12,795 bases of DNA from an uncultured Clostridia bacterium (GTDB taxonomy: Bacteria > Bacillota > Clostridia > Christensenellales > UBA1242), in the NCBI GenBank assembly GCA_947631875.1, contig CANRMV010000019.1, positions 1 to 12,795 on the forward strand. Direction: 5' to 3'. Below the pieces are notes generated by a model. That model was not told the origin of the DNA, ran no database searches, and was given only the letters and a program-made list of their open reading frames with translations. Below are positions 7,316-12,795 of this stretch, in pieces. The translations under genes and the position numbers were made by a program. Every line of letters starts with the position of its first letter. Within the stretch, counting starts at the first letter, position 1.

Positions 7316-8203
7316 ATGAAACTTGCAGCATGTGTTGTGTTATACAATCCCAATGTTTCCGTTCTTGACAACATTCAAACATATTTGCCGCTTGTGGAAA
7401 AACTGTATGTGCTTGACAATTCCGCTTTGCAAATTGATTTCTTGGACAAAATTAAAAAAGTGAAAAAAGTGAAATATGTTTCACTAAACGGAAACAAAGG
7501 CATTGCTAAGGCGCTGAAAGTGGCAAGTGAACTTGCATATAAAGACGGCTTCAACTATCTTTTATCTATGGATCAAGACAGCAAATATCCAACGGAAGAT
7601 TTTTGCTACATTGAAAATTATATTAAAAATAATGACACATCAGATGTAGCACAATTTTGCATAAATTACACAGGAAACGCGATAAAGCAATATGTTGACA
7701 ATGTTGATAAATCCAAAACTTTGCTCATAAACGCCCATATTACGTCCGGCACAATCACAAATTTAACAAAGTATTTTCAAACAGAAGGATATGACGAAAA
7801 ACTTTTTATTGATTGGGTTGATTACGATTTATGTGCAAAATTCAAAGCAAAGGGAGAAGGCTTTAAAATTGTGCTTTTCCCAAACATTTGCTTGCAACAC
7901 ACTCTCGGAAAAACTGATTACTTCAAATTTCTTTTCTTTAAAATTCCATTTAGAAGTTACCCGCCCGTTAGGCACTATTATATGTTTCGAAATTATGTCT
8001 ATCTTCGAAAGAACCAAAATAAAGAATGCCGAGATTTTTTTAAATCCCCAATTATGAATTTCTGGGGAAAATTTTGCAGAAGCATAACAGAAAAACAACA
8101 CATCAAAGTGTGGAAAATTATAAATTTAGGCATTAAAGATGCAAAAAGAGGCAAGATGGGCTCTTTTGAGGAATTACATCCTGACTATTTCAAAAAACTG
8201 TAA
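7316..8203 (+). CDS. Family-2 glycosyltransferase, rhamnosyltransferase-like (second of plus-strand pair)
   Basis: A 295-residue paralogue of the preceding gene, aligned without gaps through the first 90 residues: CVVLYNP, VLDNS, NGNKGIAKAL and MDQDSKYP occupy the same positions. The centre (HITSGTITN, GYDEKLFIDWVDYD) and the C-terminal GSFEELHP also match, so the pair arose by tandem duplication and then diverged to different acceptors or linkages (inference). AAGGAG lies seven bases before ATG at 7316. The 40-base gap to the upstream gene holds only a weak TAAAAT box, so co-transcription from 6356 is likely. It ends eight bases from the convergent aminotransferase remnant, with no convincing terminator between them. 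Confidence 0.9.
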   Translation: MKLAACVVLYNPNVSVLDNIQTYLPLVEKLYVLDNSALQIDFLDKIKKVKKVKYVSLNGNKGIAKALKVASELAYKDGFNYLLSMDQDSKYPTEDFCYIENYIKNNDTSDVAQFCINYTGNAIKQYVDNVDKSKTLLINAHITSGTITNLTKYFQTEGYDEKLFIDWVDYDLCAKFKAKGEGFKIVLFPNICLQHTLGKTDYFKFLFFKIPFRSYPPVRHYYMFRNYVYLRKNQNKECRDFFKSPIMNFWGKFCRSITEKQHIKVWKIINLGIKDAKRGKMGSFEELHPDYFKKL

Positions 8204-8210
8204 GTTTTTG

Positions 8211-9379
8211 CTATTTTAGATTTTTGATTATGTTGCAAATTCTGTCAACATCGTCAAGTTCCAAATCTGCATACAGTGGCAAAGTTAACACTCTTTTGCT
8301 TGTTCTTAATGCAACAGGTGTTTCATTTGGGTCAAACTGCCCCTCATAACATTCAAAAGCATTTGTGATAGGATAAAAATATTTTCTTGAAAACACACCA
8401 TGTTCTTCAAGTGCGTTTTTCACGTCGTTTCTGGTGTATCCCAAAATTTCCTCATTAAACACAACAGGAAAATATGCGTAATTTTGTTGCACATCTTTTT
8501 GTATTGGATTCAACATAATGCCATTGTTTTTTGTCAATGGCATCAAATTTTTTCTGTATCTTTCCACAACCTTTTTTCGCTTTGCAATTTCGTCCTCTAT
8601 GTGTCTTAAATTGCAAATTCCCATTGCGGCGCAAAATTCGTTCATTTTGGCGTTTGCGCCAACTCCGTCAACCACTTCTTGATTTTTTATTCCAAAATTT
8701 TTTAATTTGTAAATTTCTTTTCCAAACTGCTCATTCTTAAAACAAACCGCCCCACCTTCGATTGTGTTGAAAACCTTTGTGGCATGAAAACTAAAACAAG
8801 AAACATCGCCAAAATTTCCTATGCCCACACCTTTGTATTTAACCCCAAACGTGTGTGCTGCGTCATATACAACTTTAAGATTGTGCTTTTTGGCAATCTC
8901 ATCAATTTTTTCAACATCGCAAATATTTCCACATGCACTGGCATAATTGCACAGGTTTTTGGTGTTATAAGCCTCTCAATCTTGCTTGTGTCCATTGTGA
9001 AATCATCTGGATTAATGTCACAGAAAACCGGTTTAAGCCCGTTTCTCACTATGGCATGTGTGGTTGAAGCAAAAGTAAATGGGGTTGTTATCACCTCCCC
9101 CCCCCTTGACAAATTTAGTGCTTGCAAGGAGAGTTCAAGCGCCATGTGTCCGTTTGTTAATAAATCAATTTTTTCAACTCCCAAATAATCCACAAGTTTT
9201 TCTTGCAATTCTTTATGCTTGCAGCCCATGTTTGTGAGCCACTTAGACTCCCAAATGTCCTTTATTTCCTCCACATATTCTTCAAGTGGTGGCAGTGAAG
9301 ACTGCGTGACCATAATTTTTTTTGTTTCTGTTTCGTTTAATTCTTTATTAGAATGCAATTTTTTTAAATTCTTTTTCAT
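8211..9379 (-). pseudogene. DegT/DnrJ/EryC1/StrS-type nucleotide-sugar aminotransferase, frameshifted
   Basis: Two open frames together give a complete PLP-dependent sugar aminotransferase. Fragment one (9379 to about 8931) has VTQSSLPPLEEYV, SKWLTNMG, TNGHMALELSLQAL, ITTPFTFASTTHAI and AIMPVHV. At about 8930 the frame is lost where the family has PVH-x-YG-N: the sequence goes from CATGT straight to GGAAAT, as if four bases were missing. Fragment two (8930 to 8211) resumes with GNICDVEKIDEIAKKHN, the PLP-contacting DAAHTFG, and SFHATK, whose Lys would be the Schiff-base residue. Homologues transfer an amino group to dTDP-4-keto- or 3-keto-6-deoxyglucose (VioA, WecE, QdtB types); the exact sugar is unclear. 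An extra N-terminal stretch of about 25 residues precedes the usual start. No functional enzyme is expected, because fragment one lacks the catalytic Lys. Confidence 0.87.
9097..9105 (-). repeat. G9 homopolymer inside the aminotransferase
   Basis: The minus strand reads TCA AGG GGG GGG GAG, a run of nine G in an otherwise AT-rich region. It encodes an Arg-Gly-Gly-rich insertion between ALNLS and EVITTPF, where, from memory, homologues usually have a single Gly. In its present length the tract is in frame with both flanking parts of fragment one. Such tracts are classic slipped-strand (phase-variation) sites. Confidence 0.7.
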
Positions 9380-9435
9380 AATTTTAAACCCCAATCCTTG
9401 TAAAGTTTTTCGGCAGACCCATTGATTCGGTCTGT
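9376..9435 (-). pseudogene. Remnant: C-terminal tail of a lost gene, GNAT-like
   Basis: Between the glycosyltransferase stop at 9452 and the aminotransferase start, one frame reads TDRINGSAEKLYKDWGLKL then TGA, with an in-frame stop at 9436-9438 just upstream and no start codon. The N-x-x-A-x-x-LY-x-x-x-G-x-K pattern resembles the last helix and strand of GNAT acetyltransferases. Its TGA overlaps the aminotransferase ATG (ATGA), the layout of two coupled genes. The most economical reading is that an upstream gene was deleted except for its final 19 codons. The family assignment rests on one short motif. Confidence 0.5.
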
Positions 9436-9451
9436 TCAGTTGTGTTTTCCC

Positions 9452-10396
9452 TCACTCAAATTTTTGTTTGCATAACTCAACAAACTTTTTAGTTTCTTCT
9501 TTTGCTTGTGTGTTTAATTTCTCACATCTCTCATGTGCCAAATGCTGAGTTTTGATTGCATAGTCTATTTCTGATTCTGAAAAGCCATAAGCCACCCCAT
9601 AAATTTCTTCATCTTTGCAATAATCTGCTCTGGTTTTGCCCTTTTCAGGAACAACAACAGAAATACAACCGCACATTGCCGCAATCCAAGAATATGCTGT
9701 TTGTGTGTCATAACTTACACAATATTTGCATTTGTTGAAAGTTTTTACAATTTTCTCGTCTGTATAACTGTCTATAATATCACCATCAAATTTTTGCGGC
9801 AAATCTTTTCTTGCTCCACCTTTTCTTATTATATAGCAAGTTCCTTGTCTCTCTCCAAAATTGGTTTGTTTATACAAATCTAAATTAAAGTAATTAATAT
9901 TAACAATGTTTTTTTCTGGATTTAGTTCTTCATCATTATAAACTTCTCGATAAGTGATAAAGATGTCGCTTTTTTGATAAGAACCCGGAACATCTTTAAA
10001 ACGGTAATGATATAATAAATATCTAACAACATTTTTTGCTTTTAATGGATTTCCATAAATTATTTCTGGATACACCACTATTGTTTTGTCATCAACCACA
10101 GGCCAAAATTTTCTCTTACATTTTTTTATTGGAGGATTTATGTACCAACTTCCAAATTTACTGTTTTTAAAAAACACTTTGAAAAGTCTAACCATGCAAC
10201 TAAACATATCTTGAATTGTGAATTTTAACCAATCAAAGATAAAAAATTTGTTTGACTCTCTGCGTTTCAGCGGAGCATAATAAAGTATCTTGGCATCATA
10301 TCCCAACTCAGCAAGATTTTTACATAATGCATGCAAAACAATAGGGCCGCCTCCTGTTTGTCTTGGAGAAACTATAACAAATTTCGGATTTTTCAT
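9452..10396 (-). CDS. Putative GT-B-like glycosyltransferase
   Basis: A 314-residue protein that looks like a GT-B-fold glycosyltransferase of a divergent, surface-polysaccharide type. The N-terminus has a beta strand and glycine-rich loop VIVSPRQTGGGPIVLHALC (8-25), as in GT1/GT4 acceptor domains. A central YPEIIYGNPL (109-118) leads into the donor domain. The segment CKYCVSYDTQTAYSWIAAMCGCISVVVPEKG (about 223-253) has the late-donor-domain pattern in which an acidic or polar residue contacts the sugar nucleotide and is followed by a small-residue-rich helix and a VPV-like strand. No signal peptide or membrane helix is seen. The start ATG at 10396 has AAGGAG at 10403-10408 and a good promoter behind it. 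Donor and acceptor are unknown; a role in the same polysaccharide is inferred from position. Family name is uncertain. Confidence 0.72.
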   Translation of the reverse strand: MKNPKFVIVSPRQTGGGPIVLHALCKNLAELGYDAKILYYAPLKRRESNKFFIFDWLKFTIQDMFSCMVRLFKVFFKNSKFGSWYINPPIKKCKRKFWPVVDDKTIVVYPEIIYGNPLKAKNVVRYLLYHYRFKDVPGSYQKSDIFITYREVYNDEELNPEKNIVNINYFNLDLYKQTNFGERQGTCYIIRKGGARKDLPQKFDGDIIDSYTDEKIVKTFNKCKYCVSYDTQTAYSWIAAMCGCISVVVPEKGKTRADYCKDEEIYGVAYGFSESEIDYAIKTQHLAHERCEKLNTQAKEETKKFVELCKQKFE

Positions 10397-10413
10397 TTCA
10401 ATCTCCTTAGGTC

Positions 10414-10442
10414 ATTGTAGCAAAAACAATTTTTTAAGTCAA
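10414..10442 (-). promoter_or_regulatory. Promoter of the GT-B-like glycosyltransferase
   Basis: On the minus strand: TTGACT (10442-10437), a 17-base spacer and TACAAT (10419-10414), each one mismatch from consensus. The predicted start near 10407 falls within the AAGGAG ribosome site, giving a leader of about 11 bases. Confidence 0.7.
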
Positions 10443-10518
10443 ACAATTTAAAATCTTTCAACAAAAACGGAATATGTGTTGAACTTGTTGTTTTTCAGAA
10501 CTTTTGAAAAATTCACTA

Positions 10519-10547
10519 TTGACAACGAAGATTTGCGGTGATATAAT
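10519..10547 (+). promoter_or_regulatory. Consensus promoter of the ankyrin-repeat gene
   Basis: TTGACA (10519-10524), a 17-base spacer and TATAAT (10542-10547), both perfect, with TG one base before the -10. GGAGG at 10568-10572 precedes ATG at 10580, and the leader is about 26 bases. This is the strongest-looking promoter in the window and suggests high constitutive expression. Confidence 0.85.
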
Positions 10548-10579
10548 GTCATTGAAATTTTAAAAGCGGAGGAAAAATT

Positions 10580-11299
10580 ATGATTAGAGATATTGATTGG
10601 GAACTGATAAAAGAAATCGTTGCATCTGAGCCAAACCTTGCAAAAATTCGCCAACTTTTGATGTCTGGACACAACCCTAACACAAGAGACAATATGGATC
10701 AAACGGCTTTGATGCTGGCTGCGAAGAATGGTCATACAGAGGTTGCAGAATTGCTTATTAAAAGTGGAGCAAACGTCAATGCAAAAGAATATTGGTCTGG
10801 CTCTGAAAACACTGCCTTGTTGTTTGCCTTGCTGGACAGAAATGCGGATTGCGCCCGTTTACTTCTTGACAACGGAGCAGATGCCACAGCAAAAAACCGC
10901 AAAGGTTACACAAGTTTGATGTATTCTTCCTTACTTGGAGAAATTGATATTGTGGAGAGAATCCTTGCAAAAGGAATGGATGTAAACGCACAGGCAAATG
11001 ACGGCTCAACCGCTTTGATAATGGCTGCACGTTTTGGGCATTTGGATGTTGCAAAACTTCTCATTCAAAATGGCGCAAATATAAACCTTCAAGATGAGTG
11101 GGGCTCTTCGGCTTTAATGTATGCTGCCCGCTCTGGCAACCTTGACCTCGTCAACTTTCTTGTTCAAAAAGGTGCTGATGTAACTGCGAAAAACCAATTT
11201 GACAAAACTGCAAAAGAAATGGCCAAAACCCCAGCAATAGTAACAATTCTTGCACAAACAGAAAAAGGCAAAGCATCCGATGGCAGAGGTGGAATGTAA
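10580..11299 (+). CDS. Ankyrin-repeat protein
   Basis: A 239-residue soluble protein made almost entirely of ankyrin repeats. Five clear units of about 33 residues occupy roughly 40-69, 77-105, 109-138, 142-171 and 176-205, each with the TALMLAAKNGH-type helix pair and the LLIKSGANVNAK-type turn; a degenerate N-terminal unit (about 10-35) and a C-terminal cap (208-225) close the solenoid. There is no signal peptide, membrane segment or catalytic domain, so a cytoplasmic protein-binding role is likely; the partner is unknown. The second repeat carries an insertion (EYWSGSEN) that may mark the binding face. GGAGG is seven bases before ATG. It has its own consensus promoter and terminator, so it is monocistronic and not part of the sugar operons. 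Confidence 0.92.
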   Translation: MIRDIDWELIKEIVASEPNLAKIRQLLMSGHNPNTRDNMDQTALMLAAKNGHTEVAELLIKSGANVNAKEYWSGSENTALLFALLDRNADCARLLLDNGADATAKNRKGYTSLMYSSLLGEIDIVERILAKGMDVNAQANDGSTALIMAARFGHLDVAKLLIQNGANINLQDEWGSSALMYAARSGNLDLVNFLVQKGADVTAKNQFDKTAKEMAKTPAIVTILAQTEKGKASDGRGGM

Positions 11300-11310
11300 A
11301 TGATATAAAA

Positions 11311-11336
11311 ACAGTTGTTTTTCAACTGTTTTTTTT
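11311..11336 (+). terminator. Intrinsic terminator after the ankyrin-repeat gene
   Basis: ACAGTTG (11311-11317), a five-T loop, then CAACTGT (11323-11329) followed by T7. Upstream A residues extend the pairing with the T tract and would also give a short U-tract on the opposite strand, so it may work weakly for the convergent gene as well. Confidence 0.85.
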
Positions 11337-11452
11337 AACCATCTAACCAAAAAAACCATATGCACAAATCCGCCAGCAAAAAAACGGATTTAATTCCACG
11401 AACGCAAAATTTTGAACTTGCAAAGTTTCCAGCACGCAAAATCCTTTTAATC

Positions 11453-12781
11453 TCACAAAATTTGCGATTTTGCCTTTCTTTGAGGCTTTTTCTTTATGTC
11501 AAAACAAAAACCTTGTGACACTTCCTCAAAGTTATTTTTCATGTAAAAGGTTTCAAGAAAGGTGTATTTTTCTGTGACCAAATAAAAATTTTCTATCCCG
11601 TGTTTTCTTTGTTCTTGAATGCTATATCTTATCAAACTTGACGCCACGCCCTTTCTTCTGTATTTTTCAAGAGTTGTGATTTGACAAATGTAAGCATTTG
11701 TTCCATTGACATAAACAAACAAAACAGAAATAGGTTGATTTTCCAAATAGGCAAGATAAGGATAGATATTGTATTTTTTTAATGTCCGTTCCTCAAACAC
11801 CTTTTTGTATTTGTCATAATAGTCTTTTGAATATTTGTAAACTTCGTTTTCAGAACAATCCACAAAGCCTGCTCTGAACACATACAATAGGTCTTGGGCA
11901 TCATCTTCGTTTGCTGGACGAAAAATCACATTTTCAAGCAAACATTTTTTTGTTTTGCTTTGATAGCCTGTTTTTAATTTCATCCAGCAATCGTGAAACA
12001 ACAGTTTGTGACTTTTGGAAAATGCCATAATTTCATTGATGTTGTTATTCTCAACAGATTGGAAATACACTACTGGTTTTCTTCCCGCAAGTTCAAATTC
12101 ATTTTTTATTTCTTGGACATTTTGCTCAAAATCCTCTGGACTTTTCAAATAACAAAAGTTGTTGTATTCATCGTTTATGTTGGAGGAAATAAAATATTCC
12201 ACATTTCCGTTTTTCTTGATTTGCATTTCATATGTTGGGGCTATTGTGGAATAAAAATGCTCCACCAAGTCATTTATCTTGTTCAGATAATCGAATTTAA
12301 TCAAAGTCCAAGCCGAAACCGCAAGCATTATGACTTCGCTGACACATCCAACATATGCTCCCACGCCAATGTCATAAGTTATCAAAAACACGCTTGAAAA
12401 AATGTAACCAATTCTAAAAACGGCCATGTTGTTTTGCCAAGTTGTGTAAGTTAAAAGACACAAATTTGCAAGCATAAACAAATCCTTAAAATCCTTCCAC
12501 AAAAACAAAGAAAGCAAAACAAAATATATCTCAAAGAAAATCACAAAAATAAGTTGTGGCCTTTTGTTGAATTTTGCGTAGGCAAAATAAATAAATGTTC
12601 TTAATGTTGCACCGCCCACAAGCAAACACCCTAAATATCTTCCAAGCAAAAGATATGTAACAAGCATAGAAATATTTGATAATGTCATAAACAGCATGAC
12701 ATTATATTTGTTCTTGCAACACAAACCAATTATTGTTGTGATTATTGTTATTATACTAACAATTTGCGCCGCTAAAAACAT
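11453..12781 (-). CDS. YgjV-like membrane domain fused to a GNAT acetyltransferase
   Basis: A 442-residue two-part protein. Residues 1-165 are strongly hydrophobic with about seven membrane helices (near 3-22, 28-46, 50-68, 77-95, 101-114, 122-138 and 142-161). They contain YgjV-type features such as the LSNISMLVTYLLLGRYLGC stretch, a mid-domain TYTTWQNNMAVFRIGYIF segment and the following YDI. After a linker, residues about 190-435 form a soluble GNAT protein: an accessory N-terminal part (YFISSNINDEYNNF, GRKPVVYFQS), then a GNAT core with acetyl-CoA motif YRRKGVASSL at 374-383 (R-x-x-G-x-A) and a terminal FLETFYMKNNFEEV strand-helix. The acetylated substrate is unknown; the layout would hold the enzyme at the inner face of the membrane. 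The start has GGGGAGGG immediately upstream. The window ends 14 bases before the start codon, so the promoter is not visible. Confidence 0.85.
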   Translation of the reverse strand: MFLAAQIVSIITIITTIIGLCCKNKYNVMLFMTLSNISMLVTYLLLGRYLGCLLVGGATLRTFIYFAYAKFNKRPQLIFVIFFEIYFVLLSLFLWKDFKDLFMLANLCLLTYTTWQNNMAVFRIGYIFSSVFLITYDIGVGAYVGCVSEVIMLAVSAWTLIKFDYLNKINDLVEHFYSTIAPTYEMQIKKNGNVEYFISSNINDEYNNFCYLKSPEDFEQNVQEIKNEFELAGRKPVVYFQSVENNNINEIMAFSKSHKLLFHDCWMKLKTGYQSKTKKCLLENVIFRPANEDDAQDLLYVFRAGFVDCSENEVYKYSKDYYDKYKKVFEERTLKKYNIYPYLAYLENQPISVLFVYVNGTNAYICQITTLEKYRRKGVASSLIRYSIQEQRKHGIENFYLVTEKYTFLETFYMKNNFEEVSQGFCFDIKKKPQRKAKSQIL

Positions 12782-12795
12782 ATCCCTCCCCGTTT

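Noticed and set aside
8191..8210. Possible hairpin AAAAAC...GTTTTT between the convergent glycosyltransferase and aminotransferase genes
   Set aside because: It has only six mostly A-T pairs, overlaps the stop codon and lacks a clean U-tract; too weak to call a terminator.
8925..8940. Programmed frameshift as the explanation for the split aminotransferase
   Set aside because: There is no slippery heptamer, and a Tyr codon plus one base of the conserved PVHxYG motif is missing, so a simple shift would not restore the conserved sequence. A deletion fits better.
8784..9188. Open plus-strand frame of 134 codons opposite the aminotransferase
   Set aside because: It is antisense to clear aminotransferase coding sequence, has no ribosome site and shows no recognisable domain; it is a by-product of codon bias on the other strand.
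11366..11391. Inverted repeat AAATCCG...CGGATTT downstream of the ankyrin gene
   Set aside because: Seven base pairs with a 12-base loop and no U-tract after it on either strand; no other evidence for a regulatory or attachment site.
11993..12397. Open plus-strand frame of 134 codons opposite the YgjV-GNAT gene
   Set aside because: The hydrophobic appearance is the complement of AT-rich membrane-protein codons; it has no ribosome site and no family signature.
1..12795. Alternative genetic code (UGA as Trp), considered because of the high AT content
   Set aside because: rfbB and the 9452-10396 glycosyltransferase end at TGA exactly where their families end, and the Trp positions examined use TGG.
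1..12795. Mobile element, CRISPR array or defence system
   Set aside because: No transposase, integrase, regularly spaced repeats or nuclease-type genes were seen. The ankyrin protein alone is not enough to claim a defence role.

Overview
The window is AT-rich bacterial DNA, dense with genes. It has strong GGAGG-type ribosome binding sites, sigma-A/sigma-70-like promoters (TTGACA-17-TATAAT and close variants) and U-tract hairpin terminators. TGA serves as a stop codon (rfbB and the 9452-10396 glycosyltransferase end in TGA), so the standard code applies. Together this suggests a low-GC Bacillota/Clostridia-like host; no taxonomic marker gene is present, so that is inference. No rRNA, tRNA, CRISPR array, integrase or insertion sequence was seen.

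Layout. (1) At 1-1001 (minus) lies a partial P-loop kinase/ATPase fused to a CYTH triphosphate-tunnel domain, with its own short promoter placed just after the terminator of the next operon. (2) At 6280-1076 (minus) is a rhamnose operon: rfbA, rfbD, rfbB, rfbC, then two tandem paralogous family-2 glycosyltransferases, closed by a terminator at 1037-1064. Its promoter is back to back with that of (3), a second tandem pair of paralogous, rhamnosyltransferase-like family-2 glycosyltransferases at 6403-8203 (plus). (4) At 10396-8211 (minus) is a GT-B-like glycosyltransferase, then a roughly 20-codon gene tail resembling the end of a GNAT acetyltransferase, then a frameshifted DegT/DnrJ/EryC1-type sugar aminotransferase that contains a run of nine G. 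(5) At 10580-11299 (plus) is a cytoplasmic ankyrin-repeat protein with a consensus promoter and a strong terminator. (6) At 12781-11453 (minus) is a membrane protein in which a YgjV-like domain is joined to a GNAT acetyltransferase.

How it fits together. RfbA, RfbB, RfbC and RfbD convert glucose-1-phosphate and dTTP to dTDP-L-rhamnose. Four GT-A glycosyltransferases (two duplicated pairs) and one GT-B-like enzyme would build a rhamnose-containing surface polysaccharide. The aminotransferase probably once drew dTDP-4-keto-6-deoxyglucose, the RfbB product, into an amino sugar that a neighbouring acetyltransferase may have modified. Both of those are now broken, so this branch looks decayed while the rhamnose branch is intact.

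The main points for a second look are: the rfbC/glycosyltransferase junction, where the glycosyltransferase has no usable start codon and is reachable only by a -1 shift on a run of nine A; the G9 tract and 4-base lesion in the aminotransferase; the YgjV-GNAT fusion; and the repeated arrangement in which -10 boxes lie only 17-19 bases from the start codon. I found no wholly new defence or mobile system.
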